In this document: one piece after another, positions 22,615 to 34,577 of the stretch | Numbering within the stretch: the first letter of the stretch is position 1 | Layout: each line of letters begins with the position of its first letter | NCBI GenBank assembly: GCA_019722365.1 | Contig: JADFUC010001356.1 | Span: forward strand, 62,001 to 126,000 | Origin: Lithospermum erythrorhizon | Taxonomy: Eukaryota; Streptophyta; Magnoliopsida; Boraginales; Boraginaceae | DNA: 64,000 nucleotides | Reading direction: 5' to 3' | The notes under the pieces: model-generated | Databases searched by the model: none | Told to the model about the DNA's origin: nothing | Seen by the model: only the letters and a program-made list of their open reading frames with translations | Translations under genes and position numbers: made by a program

Positions 22615-23178
22615 AAGTGGGCATACACGAGTATCGCGTAAGTCGGACATGTAGTTTCCAAATGGTTATGACCAGATGACGGTAAAAATAATCAACAAGT
22701 ACCGAAGATTTGATTTTAAGTCCTCCGCGAACTATCAAGCAAGCAGGCGTTAACCGCTACCGAATCGCGCTTTATCATCAAAACCCAAACATCCAAACCA
22801 TAGGCGCCCCGTAAGTCGATCCAACCGAAAGTAAATCAAAGAAATCCAAGGTTAGAATGGTATCAACTTTGAGAAAGTTGATGAAATTTATTGGTTATAA
22901 ACAATCTCCTAGAAAAAGTATGCTCGATAAGTTGCCAAAGTGATTCGTCAGCAGTGGTACTGACGAGCATTTCAAAAAGCCAGCGATACGGTAATCCATC
23001 GCCTCCCGACAATCGAATATACCATCATCACTAACCCGAATGTCCCCCTCTCCCATGAGATCGTGGAAGCCATATCGCTGACCATTACCACTACAAGGTT
23101 TTATGTATTCGACCAATTTCTCCTGTGATATGCTCCCTTATATCAAAAAATTATCAATGTACAAGCGAGATGGTAATT
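22615..23178 (+). pseudogene. Junction sequence with a Copia reverse-transcriptase-like relic
   Basis: At about 22873-22950 the plus strand reads KLMKFIGYKQSPRK followed by LDKLPK, close to the Copia RT motif KSLYGLKQ(S/A)PRKWY. The rest of this 560 bp shows no alignable protein. A 73-codon minus-strand frame opposite it is probably a shadow. The fragment lies between the broken LARD-1 LTR and the Gypsy LTR, so it may belong to another element truncated by the Gypsy insertion. Confidence 0.4.
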
Positions 23179-25051
23179 TAAAATAACCCGACTCGGTTTA
23201 ATTAATTAAAATCGAGTAATTGGTACCTGGACGAATATAATAAAAATGGGATTCGGGAACGTAATTGTTATCAAATAGCGAACTTAAATTATAGGGTAAA
23301 AATTTAATTGGAAAAAGTTGATTACAATTTTACGTGCGGGTTTAAAAGAATTATGTTCGTTAACGAGCTAAACGAGAGGCCTTTTTATTAATAGACTTTT
23401 TATTTTATGGGCTCATCATCCTACACTATAAGACAAAAAGAAAACCAAACCCTAACCCAAAAACCATCGCCTTTTTTTTCCATTGAAAGAACTCAAAAAT
23501 TTTCTCTTTTTCTCCCACTTTGATCATCATCCTTTGCTCTAAAATTCAAGAAAAATATACCAATCTTCTCCTCTCATCTTCCCCGTCGTTTTAAGGTATG
23601 GAAGTCTTCATCTTTTTTGAGTTTTGGAGTGTACCCCAAAAATTTGAAAAATTCTATGAGTTTCAAATTTAATAACTTCAAATTGTTAATTTGTTATTTT
23701 AGGAGTTGACTTGGGACCGAGGTTATTTCGACTAGTCATGTTAGTAGCTTAAGCGCTAATGGTACTAGCACAAAGGATTTATCTCGTTGTTCCATTCGCA
23801 TTGCCCGGATCAGATGCTCGCTTACGTGTTATCGCTTATTTGTGTGTAACATGCTAGTAGTTATTATTTCTTAAACTATTGGTAGATGACATCATATTAG
23901 GACTGATAAGGTTAAGGCTGATGATACTCTACATTTAATTGAATGCTTGATTATAATATGTAAGCATCGCAAATACGCACTGTGATTTATTGTTTCTGAG
24001 ACATGTCAAAGTGTTAATCAGACATGTGAAATTATGCCATTGAACTTTGATGGAGTCATGCGTGGTCTCAATGAATGTGGGTCTTGAATCGTTGTGGTCA
24101 GCCGAGTCGCACGTAGGAACAAATGATCCATGACGTATCAGGGAATCAGACACACGCCAAATGGGATACTTTACATGGATGATCGAGATACTTTACGTGT
24201 GTGACCTACTTCGTGTCGTTATAGCACATTCAGGCATACGTGACCCTTTGGGTTTATAGAATATGTCGGGCCATTGCATTCAGACAAGGGCATTGCTGCT
24301 GCACAAAGGGATGTCCGATCGAAAGTGTTTTGGTATTTTTGTTGGTGTTGATTTCTGGACCTTCGGTCGCAAGCTCAGGTATTTATAAAGGATACGAAAG
24401 TTGCTTTGCCATATCATTTAACCGTTGACTTTACGTATGGCCCAAATCACGTATCACTATATTTAGATTCGCTCTATCAGGCTCCGTTGCTTAATATAAA
24501 CCGTCAAATACTAAGTAGGCAGGTAGTTGTGAAACCGTTTAAGATTTTTACTATTGACCAAACTGCTATAGTTTTATATATATATATATATATATATTCC
24601 TCAGCGGGTTCTACTGACTTCGTTTCAGCGAATTTTAGCCACCACTGCGCTGAGTGCTTTCCACGCAGTCTTTCCCGGCCGAATTTCTCAAAACTTTCAA
24701 GCAAAGTTGGTAGTTGCCGTAGAAAGTGGAGTCAGCTGACCTTCGAGCTCATCATATCCTTGAGCGAAATGGGCGCGCTGCTGTGGATCCCCTGCTGGGT
24801 GAGTCATTTTATTTCGTCTTATGTATACCCTTCTCAGACTCCATAAGTGGGTGATTTATATTGGTGGATGTACGTATCAACACCTCTGCTTTTTTTATGT
24901 CACCCGCTTGCATATGAAACTATTTCTACTTTTAACGCTTAAACCGCTTTAAATCTAGTCTTTTATTTTATAGCATCGCTGTACGAATTTTATCCATTTC
25001 TACTAATCGCAGTCTAACTCGAGGCGCCGAATTCTGGCTGGGGTCGTTACA
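23179..25051 (+). repeat. Gypsy 5' LTR (1.87 kb, internally shortened)
   Basis: Shares its start, the aactcaaaaattttctct/ccgtcgtt region, the tgcccggatcagatg block, the (TA)n at about 24576-24597 and the terminal ggtcgttac with the 3' LTR. It lacks about 820 bp present in the 3' LTR; the join lies near 23690-23700. The (TA)n tract is a plausible core promoter region. Confidence 0.7.
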
Positions 25052-25052
25052 A

Positions 25053-25072
25053 GTTTGCACGAGCCTAGGTTA
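25053..25072 (+). other. Gypsy primer-binding site, degenerate
   Basis: Directly after the 5' LTR, tttgcacgagcctaggtt corresponds to the common chromovirus context ttTGGTATCAGAGCctaggtt with several bases changed or lost. This implies tRNA-Met priming in the ancestor. Confidence 0.5.
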
Positions 25073-26800
25073 CATGTTATCCGGGAGGAGTCTACCTGTG
25101 GGTTCGCGGGCTCAGGTCAAACCGCTTTTGAACCGTCTTTTGTTGAGTTTTCCCGAAGCCCTAAATTTTTTCCCCGCTTTTCCCAGACCTGGGGTTCGAG
25201 GGACGCCACCAAGTGGTCAGCCGCTGCAGGCCTGACACGTGCGTCATGTGTTGTAGAGCCGAAAGGGAGAGTAAAGTGTTCGAGGAGGAGTACTAGGGTT
25301 CGTGGTGGTGACCGGTAGGCCAGGGTAGCCTCGCTGCCATGAAGGCCGGATCTATCATCAGTCAGCCGCAACAAAGGTCCGGCAAATGCTAAGAGGAGGA
25401 TCGGGTGATGAGAGGGTAACACCTGCATTTCGGTACACTTCCCTGCTCAAAGCAGCAGTGGACAACGGCAGTAGTGACATTTGACACCGGCTAAGCAACC
25501 TCCGAGATTCAGCGATGACACCCGAGAAAGCCGCAAAGTGAGTTTCAAGGATATAGTGGAGACCAGAGGCTCCATGGGGATAAGAGAAGTCATAAGCGAC
25601 TTTCGCCACATCTCGATTTACGAGGGCCGGTGGATCGCAAGGTATCACGCGTGAGAATCTTCGAGGATGTGGGGCGAGATACCTATTGGTCATACCGGTG
25701 AGCCAAGCTAGGAGAATTTCACCGAGGGTGCATATGGCTATCAGAAAGCAAATGAACCCACACGCATCGAGCGCGGCAGACCGGAGGCCTACGAAGAGAT
25801 TCACGAAGTTGTGCCGCCTTCTTCCGAATGTATACCCGACCGGTGAGCAGGCGATGTGAGGCCTTCTGACGGGCCGAAAAGGAGATTCGCACTTACACGA
25901 CTTGACATATTTCCAGCTTCCATGAGGCGGTGAACGCAAAGATTTAAAAATGTAAATGGTGACGTGAAATGGTGTCTGGCCAAGGGGCGAAGAGAGACGC
26001 ATTTACATGACTGCGAGGTACCTGACATAACTTCCGTAGGAACTCAAAGCATTAATCGATGTGGTCGAGTCGGCACGTTGCTCCCACTACTGTGCCGAGA
26101 TTATCGCTAGCCAGCGCCATGGTACTGTGGGTCACAAGGGGCTATGTCAGCTACGCCCTCGAGGCCTAAATGCTTTCGATGCTGGTTGCCGCATAAGGTC
26201 CGGCAGACCGCGTGAGCGAGTAGGATGGCCTGCTACCTGCCGCGGGGCAAGCAGTGACCAGGAGTAGCTGTCCTACGGCGCAGTATTTAGCCAAGGCAAT
26301 TTACCTCAAGGCCGCCCGCCAGAGGAGGGTTCCAAGGAACCGAGGCGACGCGCCCCTGTGGGCAAAGCGTGGGCGGCCATGACGCCGGGGCCAGTAGTAA
26401 CATGGGAGTTAGATGGTCGTGATCAATGCCATTACCACAGTGAGGCTCAGATGCCCTGTAGGCATGTGTGTACTCCATTTATTTTGTGATTTACCTCGCC
26501 AGAAAGATCGTTTGATTCGGGCCAATGCATTCCTTTATATTTCTAAACTATGCTGTAACTCTTCCCTTGCTATGATTTCCGCCTACGCTTTTTACATATT
26601 ATGACCCCCCGTAAGACGAAAGGTTGGTAGTCGGGTTCTTAGAAATTGCCCGTTAAGGCAGTGGATCATGTCTTCGGGGGCGGACCTGCCACCTTTGAGT
26701 TAGTAGACTTCGATTTAATCTAGTAATGGATTGTCAAAACATCATGCCGTGGATAATTGTCACCTGAAAGAAATTGGGTTCATTAGTCCCGGTGGGTTCG
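25073..26800 (+). pseudogene. Gypsy gag region, decayed
   Basis: At about 25796-25945 the plus strand reads KRFTKLCRLLPNVYPTGEQA and later EAVNAK, matching the retrotransposon gag (RF..L.RF.P.....EE.RA ... EAV) pattern. Near 26170-26205 a degenerate zinc knuckle is seen (CF.RC....H.V.Q). The protease is not clearly recognisable. Long minus-strand frames opposite (up to 214 codons at 25358-26002) are shadows in GC-richer sequence. Confidence 0.6.
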
Positions 26801-29750
26801 AGAGGTTTGTTTCTTTTGGAGATAGGAGCCGACACTCTTCCTGCTTCGATTGGTCCGAGTACTCAAAAGTTGTTACAAAAGAAATTCGTAAGTGGATACT
26901 GGGGTACGCGGTGGATGTCGATAAAAACAGGAGTCTGGTTGGAGAATATCCAAAGCAGCAGGAGTTTGGAGGATGCCTCTAAGCACCTTCCTGAGTCTCT
27001 ACCAGGGAGGTAGCTCATGGACAGCTACATCGGGACCGCCCGATATCAATGCACAAGATAGAATGGCTCCAGCGAGTCGAAGAATCGGGCGCACAACTAC
27101 AAGAGCCGTTAGAGAAAAGTGCATTCGCCCTAGTAGTTCTCTCGGGGCGCGCCTGTTGTTCAGAAAGAGAAGCGGATGGACAATGAATGCTGTGGTTGAC
27201 TGGCTGCATACCGAATAAAGTGACGATCAAGAACCGTATCCTCTCGGGCTAAGAATTGATGATCTCGCTTTGACCAATTGAAGCGGGCAAGCTTTCTAAG
27301 ATTGATTCGCCACAGATCGGGCTACCATCAACAGGATAAATAGAGGAGGATATTCCAAAGTCGGCATTTCAACGCGGTAATGGACATTATGAATTTGTAA
27401 ATGACGCCGTTTGGGGGTAACGAACGCTTCCAAATAGCCATGGACTTTGAGGAATGTGAGTGTTCCCGACTTCTTCGATAAGTTTGTGGTAGTGTTCATG
27501 ATGATATTCCGATTTACTCAAGGGCGAAGCTGAACACAGAACATCGGTGTTAAAGGTTGAGACTTTTAAGGGAGCCTGGGCCATACGCAAAACTTTCTAA
27601 GTGTGAATTCTACCGAGGAAGCGTACATTTTGGGGACATGTGATTTCGTGAGGGTATTTACGTAGACTCCACAAAAGGTGAAGGCAGCTGATGACCGGGA
27701 ATAAACCTACCAAATAAGCACAGACGTAAGAAGCTGTTACCAACATTATGAGTTCATAAAAAGATTTTTCTCGGATTGCAACACCAATGACTAAGCTAAC
27801 CATGAAAGGGGTTCCGTTTGTTTGGGATGCCGACGCGAGAAGAGTTTTCGGAGTTTGGTGGTGTTGATCACCGCCTCCATGGCGCCTCCGCCGGCGCAGG
27901 AGAGCATGCGTATATCGACGCTGGGCTCTTCAAGGTTTGGGTTGGGCGTGGCCGATGCAGACGGGAAGGTAATCGCTTATGCTTCGACGCTTGAAAACTA
28001 TGAAAAGAACTACCCGATTTATGATCTCGAATTAGCACGATAGCTCCCTGACTAAGATTGAGACACTACCTGTATGGAGTAAAGTGCCAGATTTTCACTG
28101 ATCACAAGAGTTTGAAATATTTGCCTACCCAGAGGATTTAAATTTGAGACAGTGCAGGTGGATGGAATTCATCAGTAATTATGATATAGCAATTGAGTAC
28201 CACCCGGGAAAGCGAATATAAGGCCGACGCTGAGCGCGGAATGTAAAGTAACTGAAAGGAGTCATGAACTGGGAGTCGAGTTCGAGATTGATAATATCAG
28301 CCTTATCGCACATATGCGAGTTCGACCTCGTTACTTGATAAAATTGTGGAGTCTCAACAAGTAGGACGAGGTGTCAAAATGATCAAGGAAGTGAACGGTG
28401 GAAGCGTGGATCGACTATGGATTGGATAAGCAGCTGTTCTCGTGCTTGGAGAGCGAATTGTTGTACCATTTTCACCGAGCCGGGGTTGAAATCATGGATT
28501 TTGTGCGCATAAGGTTCTTATATAGCATACATCCCGGCAAAGACTAAAATGTATCGGGACTCGAGGATCGACTTACCGTGGCCCGGAATGAAAAAGAGAG
28601 ATATAAATTTTGTGGCTGCTGCTGACATGTCAGCAGGTTAAAATTGAGCATAGACACCTCAAGGGATTGCTGCAGTTTCATTACCTATTCCGAGTGACTC
28701 GGGGAACATATTATTACTATGGATTTCGTCTTCGGGTTGCCTAGAACTCTTCGAAAGCATGATGGTGTATGGGTTATCGTGGACAGGTTGTCCAAGTCCG
28801 CACATTTCCCAGCGCTAAGGCGATGATGGTCCGTAAAACTGCTTCAACTATACATTAATCGTATCCGAGGTCAGGCATTGTGGTCCCAAAATGTAGCATT
28901 GTGTCGATCGATACCTGCTTCACTTCTCGAGATTGGGAGTGCTTTCAAGCAGAGTTGGGGACTAAGGCGAGTTTGAGTGCCATTTCACCCGCAGATGTAC
29001 GGGCAAATGTAGACTATACGTACACCTATGATTACGCCGAGAAGCCAGTGTACCGAGTTCCACTGTGAACCGGAAACGAGGAGTTACCGCTGATCGAATT
29101 TGCTTATAATAACAGTTATCACGCCAGTATTGAGATGACACCATTTGAGGTATCAGACATGGAAATGTAGAACTCCTGTTGAAGTCGGAAGTAAGAGTAG
29201 AGAAAGCACCCATATCCTAATCGTGGTGTCAATGGGAGAGAATCAAAATGGTTAGACAACACATAAAAGCGGCTCAGATCGACAGAGTATGTATGCCAAT
29301 AAGCATCGTGTGGAGTTATCTTTGGGGTTGGAGATTGGGTCTTCTTGAGGGTATCTCCGTGGAAGCGGAGCGATAAGGTTCGGGAAGCATGAGTCGTGTC
29401 CTCTTCTATATCGGACCATACGGCATTTTGGGGTGTAGTCAAATCTGCGGCCTACCGCCTGGCCGCTTGTGAGCCTGGAGAGGATTCATAGTGTATTCCA
29501 TGTATCTTGCTGAAAATATATTCCCCGATGTGTCGTATATCTGAAGCACACAACCGTGGAACTTAAAGAGGACTCAGATGAGAGCAAATCGTGGAAATCT
29601 TGGATCGAAAGCGAGAAGACGCTGAGGAACAAGACATTGGGTTGCGGACGATCCATGGAGAAATTATCTCGCCGAGGAGGCCACGGGAACGGGAGGATCA
29701 TTATTCGAGAGTTACCCCCAAATTTTTCTGCTAGTTAAGTTCAAGTATAT
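26800..29750 (+). pseudogene. Gypsy pol polyprotein (RT, RNase H, integrase, chromodomain), decayed
   Basis: Plus-strand pieces in successive frames give the domains in order. The linker before RT (RKWILGYAVDVDK) is at about 26885-26930. The RT VTIKNR...IDDL block is near 27220-27270, KIDSPQIG (from KIDLRSGYHQ) near 27300, and a frameshifted FVVVF.DDI active-site region near 27480-27510. RNase H appears as DGKVIAYAS...NYEKNYPIYDLELA at about 27960-28040 and FTDHKSLKY near 28095-28120. The integrase catalytic core follows: [11 protein letters not shown] near 28720-28750, [17 protein letters not shown] near 28760-28810, ...FQAELGTKASLS near 28940-28975, and LIEFAYNNSYHASIEMTPFE near 29090-29150. 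The C-terminal IHSVFHVSLL-like and chromodomain-like W..Y.AEEATGTG regions are at 29480-29740. More than a dozen frameshifts and stops make it non-functional. Confidence 0.75.
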
Positions 29751-29819
29751 CATGCGGTCTCAGTTGCATTCTAATCGCTTTTGCTGGGTTGTCATTTTGG
29801 CTCAAAATGGGTAGACTAA

Positions 29820-29861
29820 TCGGGTGAAATTTCGAGGACGAAATTTTATAAGGTGGTAGAA
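29820..29861 (+). other. Gypsy polypurine-tract region
   Basis: atttcgaggacgaaatttta followed by aggtggtagaa directly precedes the 3' LTR. This is the conserved Tekay/Del context (pol C-terminus overlapping the PPT) with the purine run partly eroded. Confidence 0.6.
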
Positions 29862-32613
29862 TGAAATAACCCGACCCAGCTTAATTATTTAAAAATCGAG
29901 TAATTGGTAATTCGAATGCAATATAATAAAAAACTGGATTCTAATCTAATCAAGTATCAACAATGTAATCCTAAATTATAGGGTAAAATTTAATTGGAAA
30001 AAGTTGATTACAATTTTTGCCGCAAGGGTTTAAAAGAATTATGTCTGTTAACGAGCCAAACGAGAGGCCTTATTAATAGACTTTTTATTTTATGGGCTCA
30101 TCATCCTACACTATAAGACAAAAAGAAAACCAAACCCCAACCCAAAAACCATCGCCTCTTTTTTTTTCCATTGAAAGAACTGCAATCTTTTTCTTTTCTC
30201 CCACTTGACCATCATCCTGGGATCTAAAATTCAAGAAGATATACCAATCTTCTCATCTCGCCTTCTCCCCCGCTCGCTTGCGTATGCATGAAAAGCTCAT
30301 CATCTTTTTGAAGCTTGGAGAATTTCAAAAAATTTGAAAATTTAAGGGTTTCGAATTTTAATAACTTCAAATTGGCAAATTAAGATCTTTGGCTCCTAGA
30401 TTGGTCATTGTTATTGAAAGAATGGAATTTTGTTAATTTTAACAATTTATTTCTAAATTTTATATAATTAATTAAAGATTCGATTTTTATGTTAGATATG
30501 TTTAGATTTGAGATGTTTATAATTATAGATATAATAATAGAGTTTTTCAGTAATATATTCATGAGAAAATAGTTATTTTCGGATTTTTAATTAATTTTAT
30601 ATTATAATTTCGAATTTTTGGTAGAAAATATAAATAAATTATAATTTTGACTTTTAAAATAAAACTCATATTTTTATTGTATTTATTACTGGATTTCAAC
30701 CAACATATAATAATCTTGGAATTTTTGAAAAATGTTTACTATTTTTATTTATTTATTAACTAGAATGAAGATTTTAATAAAAATTTGAAATTTTTATGAT
30801 TATAATTTAGAAACTGAATTTTTATATTTTTATATGGGGTATGGTTGGACTATAAATCAAATATTAGCATTTTTGGAGTTCGTTTGGTATTTATTTTGAA
30901 TTATTGATGAGTAATGACTAGTTTTGGGAGTTAATTGAAATAAATCAGATTTTTATACATAAAATATTTTTATTAAACTATATAGTACATTTTGGACCTA
31001 TGATAAAATATTAGAATTCGGACCTATTATGATATTTACTGATTTTTATAAAGTATCGGTGATTCCTTTAAATAGCTTAACTAATGATACCACCGAATAA
31101 TTACTAAGATAAGCATTTAAAAAGTAAGGAACACCTAAATTTGATTAAATAGATGCGAAATATACTATGTACGACTCTAAAGTATCATTGAAAATGTAAT
31201 CTTATTATATTATTTTAGGAGTTTGACTTGGACCCGGAGGTTGTTTTGACTAGCCGTTGTCGCTTTCAGACTAGCCGTACTAGCACATGTGGGAATTTAT
31301 CTCCTTGGTGTTGGTTCCTTACATTTGCATGTTGCCCGGATCAGATGTCAGCTTTTATATGCGTTATCGCTTTTATTTTAAAGCGTGAAATATAAGAGTT
31401 ATTATTTCTTAAATTATCAGACGACATCATGTTGTGGACCTGATATATCAAGGCTGATGATAATTGGGTGATGACTCCTCGAATGTTTGATTATAATATG
31501 TAAGACCGTAAACACGACCGTGATTTATTGCCAAGTGAGACACGCCGCTAAGCACCGCGATACGTGGAAATCGCTATTAAACTTTTCACGGAGTCAGCGC
31601 ATGTCTCATGTAGCTGGCCCTCAATCGCTGTGGGTCGAGTCGAAGTCACATGGGGAGGGAATGGGCCGATCCATTACGGACGACGGGAGTCCTGCATACA
31701 CCCGCCAAATGATACTTTACGCTATTACGACAGACATTTTATACGTTAATTACTTGCATTATAGCACATTTCAGGCATACGTGACCCTTTGGGTTTATAT
31801 AAAGATATGTCGGGCCATCGTGATTGTATGTGGGCATTGTTGCGTAGAGGGGCGATGTCCTGATCGAGCGTTTTGGTATTTTTGCTGGTGTTGGATGTGA
31901 ATCTCTGTCGCGCAATGTAATACGGTATGATACGAAAGTTACTTTGCCATATATCGATGAACTGCTTGGAGTTACGCGTTACATTCAAATCCTCGTATTC
32001 ACTATATTTAGATCTTATGCTCTATTGCGCTCGCTATGAATATAAACTCACAAATACTATAGTGTAGTCAGAAATCACCGTTTTTAGTATTTTGGCTATC
32101 AATTAAACTTAGTTTTATATATATATATATATATATTCCCCGCGGGTTCTACCTTCCGATCTCTCGTCGGTGTACTGAATACCACTGCAAGGAGCAAGCT
32201 TCACGCTAGCCGGCTGACTTCAAAACTTTCAGGCTGAGTAGCTACAAAGGCGGAGCTGTTGACCTCTTGAGCCCATTATCCTTTAGGCGAAATGCTGGGT
32301 GGTGTGATCCGCTAGCTCATTTTATTTCGCCTTTATCGAGTTTCGAGTCATCATATCTAAATATAGCGACGAGTATTATGGATTTATTATTGAACACCTG
32401 CTTTTTTTTTATGTCACTTTATGATCGAATATGTGATGTCAGTTAGGTTTCACGACGATGATGTCCACGTCAAGGTATGGAACTATTTCTACTTTTATCG
32501 CTTAAACTGATTTTTAAATCCAAATTTTTATTTTATATCATCGCTGGCGACTTGCATTCATTAAGTTACCAACGAGTCTAACCTCGAGGCGTCGACTCGG
32601 GCGGGTCGTTACG
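29862..32613 (+). repeat. Gypsy 3' LTR (2.75 kb, long form)
   Basis: Homologous to 23179-25051 but with an extra segment of about 820 bp (roughly 30385-31205) of very AT-rich sequence placed just before ttattttaggag. It ends gcgggtcgttacg. Downstream of the extra segment the two LTRs align again (gttgcccggatcagatg, (TA)n at 32118-32137). Confidence 0.7.
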
Positions 32614-33136
32614 GTAACCGCGGCTTTGAGCAAAGGGAATCAAGCGACACGGAACGGCCGATTTAATGGCCCGAAGCAGAATTCCATTTTCGCCGACTTT
32701 CTACAACCACAACTTTACCAACGGATCTTCGTGGCCCATTCAATGTCGATGACCTTATTCACGTATCATCTCACTCGGCCGGGCCCGCCCTATAGATAAT
32801 GACATATTAACCGAATGCGACACGCCGTGGCTATAACATAAAATATCGTGATGAAGTAATTATCGACGCTGGGCAGTGAACAACTCCGTTTTCCAAATTT
32901 ATCTGTGATCAGCGGGACCGCCATCAGAGCACTTGATTTTGGAGAATGTTGATGGAGAAAATAATTTTATATTGGTAAGATTCGATCTTCTCAAAAATTA
33001 TGAATTAATTTGTTTTACATATCAGAGTACTAATTTGTCAAATTTTACCAAATACACATGACCAACACGTATCATCATATCCCTCCAATAGTACTATATT
33101 GGGAAAATGGATTCGGATGCTTCATGATTTTTATGA
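32614..33136. other. Junction between the Gypsy and LARD-2
   Basis: About 520 bp with a GC-richer first half (32614-32900). No protein similarity or terminal repeat recognised; probably a remnant of the sequence into which the Gypsy element inserted. Confidence 0.35.
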
Positions 33137-34094
33137 TGTAACTTGAATAAACTTATTCAAATACTTTCATAACAGGATCAGATTAATTGTTACAATGTCG
33201 ATCTATATCATATAATACAATATGAATACATAATACTTACAAGGTAATCGGAATATAATCAAAGAATAATTTTTCACGAAGCCTCCTTGAATTCCAATTA
33301 GTTAGCATCACAAAATGGTAATGACTTAGTTGGTTGCATACCAGAGAGGTCAACTAAAGATTGGGTCTCGTTTAGAACACACGTGGAGATTGATGGAATA
33401 ATCAAAGCAAAATTTTCAAGTTTTCTTTGATTTTGCTCGCCAACCCCAAGGGCAGGAGGCCGAAATTCTCATTTTGGTGGCTAGGTTTTTACTTGTTGAT
33501 TATTACATAATAAACCTAATAAGCCTCACTTATATAGAGTTTTATTATTTTAACTTAAAAGCCCAACCGAATAGTTTAATGAGCCGACTCGTTTAATTTA
33601 ATTAAACCGTTAAGTAAATTAAATAAATTATTAATAAGTAACTAACAAGTTACTAATGAGCTCAATCAACTATTAAATTAATTAAACTGACTAGTTAATT
33701 AATTCGGGTTTATCCAATATATATTTTACATTATCAATGTAAAATTCTCGATTGAGAATATTCATTGATTACAATCAACTCTCAATTTGGCAATTCATCG
33801 CTTGGCTTCATACATGAAATATAACCAACGTCACTATATGTGTGTGATCTTCTAGGCCCGATAATAGCAATGATGATAAATATAACGGACCCCACATTAT
33901 TATAATTGTTATACGAGATCTAAAGAATCCCCAAGATAACCTCAGATTATCAAGCGAGAACTGCATCAGAATTGCAATTACTATAGTTGAACGTTCAGTT
34001 TATGTAATCACATTCACTAAACTATAAAATTAATTGTTACAACAATGGTTACAATGGACATAATAAATGAAACCAATAACTATTAATTTTAACA
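33137..34094 (-). repeat. LARD-2 3' LTR
   Basis: 958 bp, highly similar to 43537-44500. Contains the family block gagccgactcgtttaattt and, on the minus strand, a TATA-like ctatataagtg at about 33528-33538. The first ~150 bp differ from LARD-1, so LARD-1 and LARD-2 are separate subfamilies. Confidence 0.65.
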
Positions 34095-34577
34095 ATAATT
34101 CCATTTGTCCTTGGACGATTACTTGCTAAATTCTTTGTCTCGGCGATTCTAGTCAGGCTAACCATAAGAAATGTGACATGAAACACCCACGACTTTCTTT
34201 ATTCGAACTATGAAACCACATCGAGAACTGGATTAAACGCCGGTTGCGCATAATCACCATGATTTTCTAGTTGCCTCCGAGATCTACCTTATATATCGCG
34301 GATGGAGCCAAATCCCTGGTATATTATATCAACACCATCGCTATACTTACTCCTGCCACCTAACATATGTCAAGCATGATCCTCGCTAATGCAGATGATA
34401 CCAAAAGCACACAACTCATATAATATAGATAGTTATATAAGCAGGTATAAGAATTGCTAAACTCAATAGTTCTAAGAAAAATCATGGCATGATATGTTAT
34501 TATCTTTCTATGATTTGGCAATGGCCAAACCAAATGTTTATACAAACTCATAACCCATAAGACGATTAGACTTACAA

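Larger units (their letters stand above)
23179..32613 (+). mobile_element. Degraded Gypsy retrotransposon, chromovirus (Tekay/Del-like)
   Basis: About 9.4 kb with two LTRs of the same family, 5' at 23179-25051 and 3' at 29862-32613. Order inside is gag, RT, RNase H, integrase and a C-terminal chromodomain-like region, which is Gypsy (Ty3) order. The segment before the 3' LTR encodes the phrase atttcgaggacgaaatttta, a hallmark I know from Tekay/Del chromoviruses. LTR edges are t(g/t)aaataacccg and ggtcgttac. Candidate target duplication gtaat (left) and gtaac (right) match at four of five positions. It interrupts older LTR material (LARD-1 and the Copia relic). Confidence 0.75.

Noticed and set aside
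24406..24846. 146-codon plus-strand open frame
   Set aside because: It lies inside the Gypsy 5' LTR, crosses the (TA)n tract, and is not preserved in the homologous 3' LTR.
25358..26002. 214-codon minus-strand open frame, among the longest uninterrupted frames in the window
   Set aside because: It lies opposite the Gypsy gag region, where plus-strand gag similarity is visible, and its sequence shows no family motif. It is a shadow frame in GC-richer DNA.
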